From Streptomyces tubercidicus (GTDB lineage Bacteria > Actinomycetota > Actinomycetes > Streptomycetales > Streptomycetaceae), in NCBI RefSeq assembly GCF_027497495.1, contig NZ_CP114205.1:1612001-1676000 (forward strand): a DNA stretch of 64,000 bases, given 5' to 3'. Under the pieces are notes generated by a model that saw nothing but the letters and a program-made list of their open reading frames with translations, did not search any database and had not been told where the DNA came from. Shown in pieces: positions 15,711-24,843 of this stretch. Both the position numbers and the translations under genes were made by a program. The stretch's first letter is position 1. Every line of letters begins with the position of its first letter.

Positions 15711-18700
15711 GTGCACGACGACCGACTGCTGGTGGAGGGGCGCCTGGAGCGTGCGCTGGGGCAGTTCATCCGGCCCGCGCAGTACGCGGCGCGGGCGCCC
15801 CTGCGGCTGACCGTCTGGCATGCGCCGGGAGAACCTGTGCCGGTGAGCGAGGCGCTGCAGGCCACGTACGAGCCGTTCACGGTCGGCGAGCCCTGGGGGC
15901 CGCCGTGGTCCACCAGCTGGTTCCGGCTGGCGGGTGAGGTGCCGCAGGAGTGGGCTGGGCGGCGGGTGGAGGCCGTCATCGACCCCGGCTTCAGCGGCGA
16001 CGGGCCCGGGTTCCAGGCCGAGGGTCTGCTCTACGACGCCGAGGGGGTGCCGCTCAAGGGCATCCATCCGCGTAACCGGCACCTCCCCGTCGGCGCGCCG
16101 GTCAGCGGCGGTGAGGAGGTGCGGCTGCTGCTGGAGGCCGCCGCGAACCCGGCGGTGCTGCGGGACTTCCGCCCCACAGACCTGGGCGATGTACGGACCG
16201 CTCCGCACCGGCCGCTGTACCGCTTCGCCTCGGCGGATCTCGCGGTGCTCGACGAGACCGTCTGGCAGCTGACCCTCGATATCGAGGTGCTGTCGGAGCT
16301 GATGCACGAACTGCCCGCCGACGGTGCGCGCCGCCACGAGATCCTGCGGGCCCTGGAGGACATGCTGGACGCGCTGGATCTGCACGACGTCGGCGGTACG
16401 GCGGCCGCGGGGCGGGCCGCGCTGGCGGACGTACTGAGCCGCCCGGCCACCGCGAGCGCCCATCGCATCTCGGCCGCCGGGCATGCGCATATCGACTCCG
16501 CCTGGCTGTGGCCGCTGCGCGAGACCGTGCGCAAGGCATCGCGCACCTTCGCCAACGTCACCCAACTGGCCAAGGAATACCCGGAGTTGGTGTTCGCCTG
16601 CTCGCAGGCGCAGCAGTACGCCTGGGTCAAGGAGCACCAGCCGCACCTCTGGGAGCGCATCAAGGAGGCCGTACGGGAGGGGAATTGGGCGCCGGTCGGG
16701 TCGATGTGGGTGGAGTCCGACGCGAATATGCCCGGTGGTGAGGCGCTGGCCCGGCAGCTCGTGCACGGCAAGCGCTTCTTCCTGGAGGAGCTGGGGGTGG
16801 AGACCGAGGAGATCTGGCTGCCGGACTCGTTCGGCTACACCGCGGCCTTCCCGCAGCTGGCCCGGCTGGCCGGCGCGAAGTGGTTCCTCACCCAGAAGCT
16901 GTCGTGGAACCAGACCGACAAGATGCCGCACCACACCTTCTGGTGGGAGGGCCTCGACGGCACCCGCGTCTTCACCCACTTCCCGCCCGTCGACACCTAC
17001 AACTCCCGCTTCCACGCCCGCGAACTCGCCCATGCGGCACGCAACTTCGCCGAGAAAGGACGGGCCACCCGCTCCCTGGTCCCGTTCGGCTGGGGCGACG
17101 GCGGGGGCGGCCCGACCCGCGAGATGCTGGAGCGGGCCCGTCGGCTGCGGTCCCTGGAGGGCTCCCCACGGGTCGAGATCGAGCCGCCGGGCCAGTTCTT
17201 CGAGGCCGCCCATGAGGAGTACGGGGCGGCGGCGCCGGTCTGGTCGGGCGAGCTGTATCTGGAATTCCACCGCGGGACGTATACCTCGCAGGCGAAGACC
17301 AAACAGGGCAACCGGCGCAGTGAACATCTGCTGCGCGAGGCGGAGTTGTGGGCGACGACGGCCGCGGTACGGGCGGGCGCCGATACCGCGTACAGCTACC
17401 CGTACGACGCCCTGGACCGCCTCTGGAAGACCGTCCTGCTGCACCAGTTCCACGACATCCTGCCCGGTTCGTCGATCGCCTGGGTCCATCGTGAGGCCCG
17501 TGCCACGTATGCGGCGGTCGAGGCGGAGCTGACCGGGATCATCGAGACGGCGCTCGGGGCGCTGGGGCGTGCCGGGGACGCGGCGGCCGAGGTGCCGACG
17601 GTGTTCAACGCCTCCCCGTACGCCCGGGACGAGATCGTCACGCTACCGGGGGCGGGCACGGACCCGGGCGGGCCGGCCGCCGTCGCGGTCCACGTCCCCG
17701 CGCTGGGCTCGGCCCCCGTCCGCCCGCCCGGCCCGGATTCCCCCACACCACCGCCCCCGCCCGTACAGGCGGACTCCGGCGCCGAGGGCACCTTCACCCT
17801 GGACAACGGACTGCTGCGGGTACGTATCGACGCCGACGGTCTGCTGACCTCCGTACGGGATCTGCACGCCGGACGGGAGGTCCTGGCCCCGGGCTCCCGG
17901 GGCAATCTGCTCCAGCTGCACCCCGATCACCCCACCCAGTACGACGCCTGGGACCTGGACAGGCACTACCGGCGCCGGCATACGGATCTGACCGAGGCCG
18001 AGTCCGTGGAGCTGGCCGCGGCCGGGCCGCTGTCCGCGACGGTCCGGGTGACCAGGGCGTTCGGCGCGTCCCGGATCACCCAGGAGCTGACCCTGCGGGC
18101 CGGCTCACACCGGCTCGACATCACCACCGATATCGACTGGCACGAGTCGGAGAAGGTCCTCAAGGCCGCTTTCCCCCTGGACGTGCATGCCGAGCGGTCC
18201 ACCTCCGAGGTGCAGTTCGGCCATGTGCACCGGCCCACGCACACCAACACCAGCTGGGACGCGGCCCGCTTCGAGATCTGTGCGCACCGCTGGCTGCGGG
18301 TCGCCGAGCCGGGCTATGGCATCGCGCTGCTCAACGACTCGACTTATGGCCATGACGTGACCCGCAGCCCGCACCCCGAGGGCCTGGGTACCACGGTGCG
18401 GCTGACCCTGCTGCGCGCCCCGCACAGCCCCGACCCGGAGACCGACCAGGGCCCGCACCGCTTCACGTACGCGCTGCTGCCGGGCGCCGGGGTCGGCGAT
18501 GCGGTCGCCGAGGGCCTGGCGCTCAATCTGCCGCTCAGGACGGCCGCCGCGCCGCCCGTGCCCCCGCTGATCCGTATCGACCATCCGGCCGTCACCGTCG
18601 AGTCGGTCAAGCTCGCCGAGGACCGCAGCGGCGATGTGGTGGTGCGGCTGTACGAGTCCCAGGGCGGCCGGGCCGGGGCCACCCTCTCCCCCGGCTTCCC

Positions 18701-18845
18701 CGTCGCCCACGCGACCGTGACGGACCTGCTGGAGCGTCCGCTGCACGAGGAGGACGAAGGCCCGACCTCCGATGTGGCGATCGAGCTGCGGCCGTTCCAG
18801 ATCCTGACGCTCCGGCTCCGACCGCAGCATCCGCTGACCGGCTGA
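15711..18845 (+). CDS. Alpha-mannosidase, glycoside hydrolase family 38
   Basis: This 1044-aa enzyme has the full GH38 architecture: an N-terminal beta domain, the catalytic domain with the zinc motif AGHAHIDSAWLWPLRET (His258, Asp262 region), the nucleophile Asp372 in LPDSFGYTAAFPQL, a helical bundle with HQFHDILPGSSI, and a long C-terminal beta-sandwich. It lacks a signal peptide, so it should act in the cytoplasm on mannosides taken up or recycled. The GTG at 15711 has GAGGAG upstream. No transporter or glycan operon surrounds it, and a terminator follows. Codon bias is the same as in its neighbours. Confidence 0.93.
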   Translation: MHDDRLLVEGRLERALGQFIRPAQYAARAPLRLTVWHAPGEPVPVSEALQATYEPFTVGEPWGPPWSTSWFRLAGEVPQEWAGRRVEAVIDPGFSGDGPGFQAEGLLYDAEGVPLKGIHPRNRHLPVGAPVSGGEEVRLLLEAAANPAVLRDFRPTDLGDVRTAPHRPLYRFASADLAVLDETVWQLTLDIEVLSELMHELPADGARRHEILRALEDMLDALDLHDVGGTAAAGRAALADVLSRPATASAHRISAAGHAHIDSAWLWPLRETVRKASRTFANVTQLAKEYPELVFACSQAQQYAWVKEHQPHLWERIKEAVREGNWAPVGSMWVESDANMPGGEALARQLVHGKRFFLEELGVETEEIWLPDSFGYTAAFPQLARLAGAKWFLTQKLSWNQTDKMPHHTFWWEGLDGTRVFTHFPPVDTYNSRFHARELAHAARNFAEKGRATRSLVPFGWGDGGGGPTREMLERARRLRSLEGSPRVEIEPPGQFFEAAHEEYGAAAPVWSGELYLEFHRGTYTSQAKTKQGNRRSEHLLREAELWATTAAVRAGADTAYSYPYDALDRLWKTVLLHQFHDILPGSSIAWVHREARATYAAVEAELTGIIETALGALGRAGDAAAEVPTVFNASPYARDEIVTLPGAGTDPGGPAAVAVHVPALGSAPVRPPGPDSPTPPPPPVQADSGAEGTFTLDNGLLRVRIDADGLLTSVRDLHAGREVLAPGSRGNLLQLHPDHPTQYDAWDLDRHYRRRHTDLTEAESVELAAAGPLSATVRVTRAFGASRITQELTLRAGSHRLDITTDIDWHESEKVLKAAFPLDVHAERSTSEVQFGHVHRPTHTNTSWDAARFEICAHRWLRVAEPGYGIALLNDSTYGHDVTRSPHPEGLGTTVRLTLLRAPHSPDPETDQGPHRFTYALLPGAGVGDAVAEGLALNLPLRTAAAPPVPPLIRIDHPAVTVESVKLAEDRSGDVVVRLYESQGGRAGATLSPGFPVAHATVTDLLERPLHEEDEGPTSDVAIELRPFQILTLRLRPQHPLTG

Positions 18846-18907
18846 GGCGGCGTGTGCCGTCCGGGTCACCGGCGTCCCGGAGGGGGCGGAACGGGCCGGA
18901 CAGCGCG

Positions 18908-18942
18908 ACGGCCGGGGCCCCGTTGAACGGGACCCCGGCCGT
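18908..18942. terminator. Bidirectional hairpin, mannosidase / chaplin
   Basis: Arms at 18908-18924 and 18926-18942 (ACGGCCGGGGCCCCGTT / AACGGGACCCCGGCCGT) pair along their length with one G-T position; the innermost bases form the loop. It lies between the convergent mannosidase and chaplin genes. Confidence 0.8.
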
Positions 18943-19056
18943 GTGCCGGTGATCATCGAGTCCACCGAAAGCGCCCACAGGCCCTCATCGGCGTCGGCCG
19001 GGCCCTCAGCGCGGTGAACGCACGCTCGCAACGATCAGATGATCCAAGCGAGCGGC

Positions 19057-19455
19057 TCAGCGCTCGACGTCGACCAGACCGCCACCGCCGGTGTGGATAC
19101 CGCCGGACGGCTTGTGGGGCTTGGCGTGGTGCTTCTTCTTGTAGTGCTTGTGGTGGTGCTTGACGTGGTGGTGCTTGACGACGGTGTGACGGTGCACCTC
19201 CACCCGACGGTGGATGCCGCCGTTAAGGCAGGTGTTGCCGAAGGCCGGGTTCAGCAGCCCCACAATGTTGATGGTGTTGCCGCACACATTGACCGGAATG
19301 TGGACCGGGATCTGAAACGAGTTGCCCGACACAACTCCCGGCGAATTGGCCGCGCCGCCGGACGCGCCACTGTCTGCGTACGCTGCCGACATACCGCCCA
19401 GGGCGGTACTTGCCGCAAGTGCGGCCAAAGCAGTCACCCGCGTGATCCGTGACAT
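19057..19455 (-). CDS. Chaplin with His/Lys-rich C-terminal extension
   Basis: This 132-aa secreted protein has a Sec signal peptide (residues 1-27, cleavage after SAAYA) and then one complete chaplin domain at about 40-77: SGNSFQIPVHIPVNVCGNT and GLLNPAFGNTC, with the paired Cys58 and Cys76. Chaplins are amyloid surfactants that coat aerial hyphae and spores. Short chaplins normally end just after the second Cys. Here a further 55 residues follow, with 14 His and many Lys (HHHVKHHHKHYKKKHH near 95-110), and no sortase signal. The tail is strongly basic and could bind metal or anionic polymer. The ATG at 19455 gives a normal signal peptide. Confidence 0.88.
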   Translation of the reverse strand: MSRITRVTALAALAASTALGGMSAAYADSGASGGAANSPGVVSGNSFQIPVHIPVNVCGNTINIVGLLNPAFGNTCLNGGIHRRVEVHRHTVVKHHHVKHHHKHYKKKHHAKPHKPSGGIHTGGGGLVDVER

Positions 19456-19682
19456 AACAATCTCCCGATCGCTTCAAGCGGCTCACTGCCGCTTCCTGTA
19501 CTTCCTTTCGGCGCGTACGGCCTGATCCTGAGACAGTTTGCGAACATTTCACTCTTTCCGGGGATAAGTGTGGTTTAGGGATCACGCGGGGAGGCCAAGG
19601 GGTAGCGGCCACCCCTGGGAAAGAAGGGCTGAGCCGGGCAGGTGACCCGGTTTCGCCACCGCGTTCGACGTACCCTTGCGAG

Positions 19683-20807
19683 GTGATGCCGCACCCGCAC
19701 CCGACTGTCGACGTCTCTGCCGAAGCGATGATCGAGGACCTCAGGACGCTCGTCGAAGTCGAGTCCCCCTCGCGCGATCTGACCGCCTTGCGGACATCGG
19801 CCGAAGCCGTCGCCGCCGTCATCGAGCGCCGGCTCGGCGGGCGGGCCGTCCTCGTCGAGAGCGACGCCGGGCCGCATGTCCACTGGTCCGGCGGCGGCGA
19901 TCCGAAGGTGCTGATCCTCGGCCACCACGACACGGTGTTTCCGCTCGGCACCCTGGAGCGCCGCCCGTTCACAGTCGCGGACGGGCGGGCGACCGGCCCC
20001 GGGGTCTTCGACATGCTCGGCGGGCTGGTTCAGGCCATCCACGGCCTGGCGATGACCGAGGACCGGTCGGGCGTCGAAATCCTGGTGACCGCCGACGAAG
20101 AGGTCGGCTCCCACTCCTCTCGGGCACTCATCGAAGAACGCGCCCTGGCCTGCGGTGCGGTACTGGTGTGTGAGGGCGCGGCGGAGGGCGGCGCCCTCAA
20201 GACCGGCCGTAAGGGCTGCGGCACCTTCGAGGTCTCCGTCACCGGCCGCGCCTCGCACGCCGGGCTCGAACCCGCCGCCGGGGTCAATGCCCTGATCGAA
20301 GCGGCACATCAGGTACTGGATATCGCCGCGCTCGGCCGGCCCGGGATCGGCACGACCGTGACCCCGACGGTCGCGTCCGCGGGAACTCTGGACAACGTCG
20401 TTCCCGCGGAGGCGACCGTCATCGTCGACGTCCGGGTCGAGTCGGCCGACGAGAAGGAGCGGATCGAGGCCGCCTTCGCGGCACTTGCGCCGCACCTCGA
20501 CGAGGCGGAGATCGAAGTCCGGGGAGCCGTCGGCCGGCCCCCGATGCCCGAGTCGGCGGCGGCCGGGCTCTTCGCGGTGGCGCAGCGCCTGCTGCCCGGC
20601 ATCGAAGCCACCGCGGTGGGCGGCGGAAGCGACGGCAACTTCACGGCCGCACTGGGGGTTCCGACCCTCGACGGTCTCGGGGCGGTCGGGGGCGGCGCAC
20701 ACGCCGACCACGAGTATGTGGTGATCGACGCCATGACCGAGCGGGCGCGACTGATTGCCGGGCTGGTGCACGCGCTTCAGCAGCCGGAGGAGACGGCGTC
20801 GCAGTGA
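19683..20807 (+). CDS. M20 family metallopeptidase
   Basis: This 374-aa protein is an M20/glutamate carboxypeptidase-like zinc hydrolase. Metal ligands appear in LGHHDTVFPLG, in PGVFDMLGG (bridging Asp), in TADEEVGSHSSR (catalytic Glu plus ligand) and in the late GGAHADHEYV. The dimerisation domain is marked by TGRASHAGLEPAAGVNAL. It should cleave a peptide or acylamino acid in the cytoplasm, substrate unknown. The start is the GTG at 19683 or the ATG at 19686 directly after it. It ends 36 bp from the convergent SnoaL-like gene. Confidence 0.9.
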   Translation: MMPHPHPTVDVSAEAMIEDLRTLVEVESPSRDLTALRTSAEAVAAVIERRLGGRAVLVESDAGPHVHWSGGGDPKVLILGHHDTVFPLGTLERRPFTVADGRATGPGVFDMLGGLVQAIHGLAMTEDRSGVEILVTADEEVGSHSSRALIEERALACGAVLVCEGAAEGGALKTGRKGCGTFEVSVTGRASHAGLEPAAGVNALIEAAHQVLDIAALGRPGIGTTVTPTVASAGTLDNVVPAEATVIVDVRVESADEKERIEAAFAALAPHLDEAEIEVRGAVGRPPMPESAAAGLFAVAQRLLPGIEATAVGGGSDGNFTAALGVPTLDGLGAVGGGAHADHEYVVIDAMTERARLIAGLVHALQQPEETASQ

Positions 20808-20843
20808 ACGCCGGGCCCGCCGGCCGGTGAGCGCACCCGGATC

Positions 20844-21236
20844 TCAGCGGGCGCTGGCGATACCGCGGTCGGAGTCAGCGCCCTGGAGCATCAGGGAGAC
20901 CTCCTCGATGCGGCTGAAGCGGCCGTCGGGCGCGAAGTCGGCGAACACATAGACCTCCAGGCGCACGGTCGAGCCGTCCTTCTTCGTGACGTGGACGGTG
21001 TGCCGGTCGGCGTACTTGCTGCCGTCGTACAGCTCGTCGTGCACCTCGATCTCGCCGTCGGCGACGAGGGTGCGCAGGTGGGTGATGTGCTCGACGAACC
21101 CGGCGCGGTCGAGCCACTCCCCGTCCGTGCGCTGGCAGTACTCCGGGGTGAAGTGGCGCTCGGCAGCGTCCTCCACGGTGAGGTCGCGGCTGAAGATCAG
21201 GTCGTTCAGGGCGGCCTTGATGCCGGTGCGAATCAT
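20844..21236 (-). CDS. SnoaL-like / NTF2-fold protein
   Basis: This 130-aa protein has the cone-shaped NTF2/SnoaL fold pattern: two N-terminal helices, then EYCQRTDGEWLDRAGFVEHI and the beta strands VHDELYDGSKYADRHTVHV, RLEVYVFADF and GRFSRIEEVSLML. Members include polyketide cyclases, ketosteroid isomerase relatives and many uncharacterised small-molecule binders. The ATG at 21236 has GGAAAGG upstream. It is divergent from the MarR gene, and two identical-core palindromes sit in the 97 bp between them, so this gene is the probable regulated target. Confidence 0.8.
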   Translation of the reverse strand: MIRTGIKAALNDLIFSRDLTVEDAAERHFTPEYCQRTDGEWLDRAGFVEHITHLRTLVADGEIEVHDELYDGSKYADRHTVHVTKKDGSTVRLEVYVFADFAPDGRFSRIEEVSLMLQGADSDRGIASAR

Positions 21237-21262
21237 GAGAGGGACCTTTCCAGGAGGAGAAG

Positions 21263-21281
21263 TGCGTGCGCTGCGCACGCA
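21263..21281. promoter_or_regulatory. Palindromic operator 1, SnoaL/MarR intergenic
   Basis: Perfect dyad TGCGTGCGC-T-GCGCACGCA with 9-bp arms. It is 27 bp upstream of the SnoaL-like start. Its 17-bp core GCGTGCGC-N-GCGCACGC is identical to that of the second site, and the centres are 41 bp apart, close to four helical turns. Confidence 0.85.
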
Positions 21282-21303
21282 TCTCCTGAACTGTAACACC
21301 AGA

Positions 21304-21322
21304 AGCGTGCGCGGCGCACGCT
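21304..21322. promoter_or_regulatory. Palindromic operator 2, SnoaL/MarR intergenic
   Basis: Perfect dyad AGCGTGCGC-G-GCGCACGCT with 9-bp arms, ending 11 bp before the marR-type ATG at 21334. The position would let a bound MarR protein block its own translation start or promoter, the usual autorepression arrangement. Confidence 0.85.
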
Positions 21323-21333
21323 ATTCTTGTGAG

Positions 21334-21777
21334 ATGGAGAACGAGGTAGGACACGAGATCGCAGACGCGCTGGGCATCCTGCTCAGGCGCACCACCCGCG
21401 CACAGCTGCACCAGCAGCTCACCGAGGGCTTGGGGGAGGCGGTGGACGAACTGACGTACCCGGTACTCAGCGCACTGGCCCGCACCGGCCCCCGCAGCGC
21501 CGCCGACCTGGCCCCGGACGCCGGCGTCGATCGCTCCGGCGTCACCCGCCGCGCCTCACGCCTGGAGGCCGCCGGCCTCGTCCGCCGCGAAGCCGACCCC
21601 ACCGACCGCCGCGCCCAGCTCCTCGTCCTCACCGAAGAAGGCCACCGCGCAGTAACCGAACTGCGGGCACGCCTCGCCGCCCACATCATGGCGAGCCTGT
21701 CCTCCTGGCCACCGGGCGAAGCGGAGGCGTTCGCCCGGCAGTTGCGCCGGTTCATCGTGGACGGGCCGTTCGGCTGA
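21334..21777 (+). CDS. MarR-family transcriptional regulator
   Basis: This 147-aa protein has the MarR winged helix: LGEAVDELTYPVLSALARTG, the recognition region SAADLAPDAGVDRSGVTRRA, and the wing AGLVRREADPTDRRAQLLVLT, flanked by helices for dimerisation. MarR proteins usually repress a divergent gene and themselves and are released by small phenolic ligands or oxidation. I set the start at the ATG at 21334; the open frame extends upstream through both palindromes, which makes the longer version implausible. Two palindromes with the same core lie directly upstream. Confidence 0.9.
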   Translation: MENEVGHEIADALGILLRRTTRAQLHQQLTEGLGEAVDELTYPVLSALARTGPRSAADLAPDAGVDRSGVTRRASRLEAAGLVRREADPTDRRAQLLVLTEEGHRAVTELRARLAAHIMASLSSWPPGEAEAFARQLRRFIVDGPFG

Positions 21778-21890
21778 TGCCAGACCGGTGTGCGGCCGGG
21801 CCGTGGCGGGTGCCGGTGGGACCGTCGTCGGGCAACGTCGCCAACTCCGCAGCCTTCGTGCGCTGGTGACGGTGGGGTACAACTCCCGGT

Positions 21891-22742
21891 GTGGCAGACA
21901 GTATTCGGATGGCAGTCGCGCAGAGCCCGGTCACCTGTGACCCCTTGGTCAACGGGGCGGCGGTCCGTGATCTGATGGCGGCGGCTCGGGAGACGGGTGC
22001 CCGGCTCGTGCACTTTCCGGAGGGTGCGATCTCGGGCTATCCCTCGGGTACGGAGGCGAAGCAGGCACTGTCGGGCTGGTCCATCGACTGGACGGCGGTA
22101 CAGAAGCAGCTGGAGCTGACCGCTAGGGCGGCGGCCGATCTCGGCCTCTGGGTTGTCGTGGGCTCCAGCCATCGCCTGACCCTGCCGAACCGGCCGCACA
22201 ACAGCCTGTACGTGATCTCCGACGGGGGACAGCTGATCGGCCGCTATGACAAGCGCCGGTGCTCCCACACGGAAATCACCGACTGGTACTCACCCGGCTT
22301 CGCGCCATTGACCTTCGACATCGACGGCTTCCGGTTCGGTAGCGCCCTGTGTATCGAAGTCAACTTCCCAGAGCTTTTCATTGAGTACCGCGAGCTGGGA
22401 GTGGACTGCGTTCTGCTCTCCTCGTTCTCGGAGGACCCGGTATTCGGCGTGCTGGCCCGTGGACACGCGGCCGCACACAACTACTGGGTCAGCGTGTCCG
22501 TCCCGGCGCAGTGCAGTGCCGCCTTGCCCGCGGGCGTCATCGGCCCGCACGGATCCTGGCTGGACCGCTGCCCGGCCGATGGCACGGCAGCCCTGGCCTG
22601 CGTGGACCTCGACCGGACCGACCCGAGCCTCGACATCGCGCTGAACAAGGCGCGCCCCTGGCGGGAGTTGGCCCGAGCCGGCCGGATCTATGAAGCTCGT
22701 CGCGTCGCCGACGCGCGCAGCACAGATCGCACCCGCTTCTGA
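21891..22742 (+). CDS. Carbon-nitrogen hydrolase (nitrilase superfamily)
   Basis: This 283-aa enzyme has the complete catalytic triad of the superfamily: Glu44 in VHFPEGAISGY, Lys121 in IGRYDKRRC and Cys154 in GSALCIEVNFPE. Members hydrolyse amides or nitriles in the cytoplasm. LTLPNRPHNSLYVISDGG is typical of the amidase/carbamoylase branches and not of true nitrilases. The start is a GTG (21891). It follows the MarR gene by 113 bp on the same strand and may be read with it, but no shared motif shows this. It is convergent with the PoxB-like gene 62 bp away. Confidence 0.85.
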   Translation: MADSIRMAVAQSPVTCDPLVNGAAVRDLMAAARETGARLVHFPEGAISGYPSGTEAKQALSGWSIDWTAVQKQLELTARAAADLGLWVVVGSSHRLTLPNRPHNSLYVISDGGQLIGRYDKRRCSHTEITDWYSPGFAPLTFDIDGFRFGSALCIEVNFPELFIEYRELGVDCVLLSSFSEDPVFGVLARGHAAAHNYWVSVSVPAQCSAALPAGVIGPHGSWLDRCPADGTAALACVDLDRTDPSLDIALNKARPWRELARAGRIYEARRVADARSTDRTRF

Positions 22743-22804
22743 CCGCGGCGGGGTGGATGTCCTGGCCTTTCACGCCAGGCGCGGGCCCGGCCGCCGCCAC
22801 CAAG

Positions 22805-24547
22805 CTAAGGCCGGGGAATGTGCCGCAAGTTGGAGCGGGCCATCTGGAGCATGCGGCCGACTCCGCCGTCCAGCACCATTTTTCCGGCCGACAGGGCGAA
22901 ACCGGAGACCATCTCGGCGCTGATCTTTGGCGGGATGGACAGGGCGTTGGGGTCGGTGACGATGTCGACCAGGGCCGGGCCCTTGTGGTGGAAGGCGTCG
23001 CGCAGGGCGCCGCGCAGCTGCTTGGGCTTCTCCACCCGGACACCGTGGGCCCCGGCCGCGCGGGCGATGGCCGCGAAGTCCGGGTTCTGGTAGGTGGTGC
23101 CGTACGACGGCAGACCGGACACCAGCATCTCCAGCTCCACCATGCCCAGCGAGGAGTTGTTGAACAGCACCACCTTCACCGGCAGGTCGTACTGGACCAG
23201 GGTGAGGAAGTCGCCCATCAGCATGGAGAATCCGCCGTCGCCCGACATGGAGACGACCTGGCGTCCGCGGTCCAGGAACTGGGCGCCGATCGCCTGCGGC
23301 AGCGCGTTCGCCATCGAGCCATGGCTGAACGAACCGATCACCCGGCGGCGGCCGTTGGGGGTGAGGTAGCGGGCCGCCCATACATTGCACATACCGGTAT
23401 CGACCGTGAAGATTGCGTCGTCGGCGGCCTCTTCGTCCAGAACGGAGGCGACATACTCGGGGTGGATCGGGGTGTGCTTCTCGACCTTGCGGGTGTAGGC
23501 CTTGACCACGCCTTCCAGCGCCTCGGCGTGCTTCTTCAGCATCCGGTTGAGGAACCTGCGGTCCTGCTTCGGCCGGACCTTGGGGATCAGACCGCGCAGC
23601 GTCTCGCGGACGTCGCCCCAGACGGCGAGGTCGAGTGTGGTGCGGCGGCCCAGGTGCTCGGGCCGGACATCGACCTGGACGATCTTGACGTCATGGGGCA
23701 GGAACGCGTTGTACGGGAAGTCCGTGCCGAGCAGAATCAGCAGATCGCACTCATGGGTGGCCTCGTAGGCCGCGCCGTAGCCGAGCAAACCGCTCATGCC
23801 CACGTCGTACGGGTTGTCGTACTGGATCCACTCCTTGCCCCGCAGCGCGTGTCCGACCGGGGACTTCACCCGCTCGGCGAACTCCATCACCTCGGCGTGC
23901 GCGCCCGCCGTGCCGCTGCCGCAGAACAGCGTCACCTTGTCGGCCTCGTCGATCATCGTCGCCAGCGCATCCAGCTCGGCCTCTCCGGGGCGGACGGACG
24001 GGCGCGCGGTGACCAGGGCGTGTTCGATGGCGCGCTCGGGGGCCGGTTCCCCGGCGATATCGCCGGGGAGGGCGACGACCGCTACGCCGCTCTGCCCGAT
24101 GGCGTGCTGGATCGCGGTCTGCAGCACCCTCGGCATCTGCCGGGTGCTGGAGATCAGCTCGCTGTAGTGGCTGCACTCGGTGAACAGCCGGTCGGGGTGG
24201 GTCTCCTGGAAGAAGGTGGTGCCGATCTCGCTGGACGGGATGTGGGAGGCCAGCGCGAGGACCGGGGCCATGGAGCGGTGGGCGTCGAACAGGCCGTTGA
24301 TGAGGTGCAGATTGCCGGGGCCACAGGAGCCGGCGCAGGCCGCGAGGGAGCCGGTGAGCTGCGCTTCCGCCCCGGCGGCGAAGGCGGCGGTCTCCTCGTG
24401 CCGGACCTGGATCCAGTCGATCGCGGAGTTCCGGCGGATGGCATCCACCACCGGGTTCAGGCTGTCGCCGACGACGCCGTAGAGCCGTCGCACCCCTGCC
24501 CGTACGAGGATGTCCACGAACTGCTCGGCCACGGTCTGCTTCGCCAT
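22805..24547 (-). CDS. poxB: PoxB-like thiamine diphosphate-dependent pyruvate oxidoreductase
   Basis: This 580-aa protein has the three domains of the acetolactate synthase/pyruvate oxidase family. The N-terminal PYR domain has GVVGDSLNPVVDAIRRN and the catalytic Glu in VRHEETAAFAAGAEA. The central FAD-type domain has CGSGTAGAHAEV and GTDFPYNAFLP. The C-terminal PP domain has the ThDP motif SGDGGFSMLMGDFLTL ending in NNSSLGMVELE. The sequence matches actinobacterial pyruvate dehydrogenase (quinone), which decarboxylates pyruvate to acetate. I chose the ATG at 24547, preceded by GAAGGAG; the open frame runs much further but through low-complexity sequence. Confidence 0.88.
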   Translation of the reverse strand: MAKQTVAEQFVDILVRAGVRRLYGVVGDSLNPVVDAIRRNSAIDWIQVRHEETAAFAAGAEAQLTGSLAACAGSCGPGNLHLINGLFDAHRSMAPVLALASHIPSSEIGTTFFQETHPDRLFTECSHYSELISSTRQMPRVLQTAIQHAIGQSGVAVVALPGDIAGEPAPERAIEHALVTARPSVRPGEAELDALATMIDEADKVTLFCGSGTAGAHAEVMEFAERVKSPVGHALRGKEWIQYDNPYDVGMSGLLGYGAAYEATHECDLLILLGTDFPYNAFLPHDVKIVQVDVRPEHLGRRTTLDLAVWGDVRETLRGLIPKVRPKQDRRFLNRMLKKHAEALEGVVKAYTRKVEKHTPIHPEYVASVLDEEAADDAIFTVDTGMCNVWAARYLTPNGRRRVIGSFSHGSMANALPQAIGAQFLDRGRQVVSMSGDGGFSMLMGDFLTLVQYDLPVKVVLFNNSSLGMVELEMLVSGLPSYGTTYQNPDFAAIARAAGAHGVRVEKPKQLRGALRDAFHHKGPALVDIVTDPNALSIPPKISAEMVSGFALSAGKMVLDGGVGRMLQMARSNLRHIPRP

Positions 24548-24843
24548 GTCGCTGTCGCTCCTTCGACGGGGGTGTGGGGAGGGGTGTGCGGGGACGGGGG
24601 TGGGGGGACGGGTGTGCGGGCGGGTGGCTGAGTGCCCGCTGGCGTGGTGGGCCCTTCCCGTGTACCCGAGGGGTCCCGTCCCATGAACCCATGCGGTGGC
24701 CGGGTTCGCCTCCCCTACGGCGGTCCTTTCGGGCCGCGCTCCTTCCGGCAGCGCTCCGGGGCCGGGGCCGCCGGCCGCTCGGGCCTTGCCGGTGGGCTGC
24801 GTCGCGGCCCCGGCGGCCCTGATCCGCCGCCGGACAGGCCGTC
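24548..24843. other. G-rich spacer upstream of PoxB-like gene
   Basis: No gene is evident in these 296 bases. The first 75 bases downstream of the PoxB-like start (24573-24640) are runs of GGGG broken by TGTG and ACGG on the plus strand, a composition able to form G-quadruplexes. The promoter of the PoxB-like gene should be in this segment. Confidence 0.4.

Noticed and set aside
22743..22804. Possible terminator between the nitrilase-type and PoxB-like genes
   Set aside because: Only a 6-bp stem (CCTGGC/GCCAGG) is present, too weak to call.
22757..24631. A long plus-strand frame opposite the PoxB-like gene
   Set aside because: Antisense shadow rich in Asp/Gly/Arg with no motifs; the minus-strand enzyme is complete.
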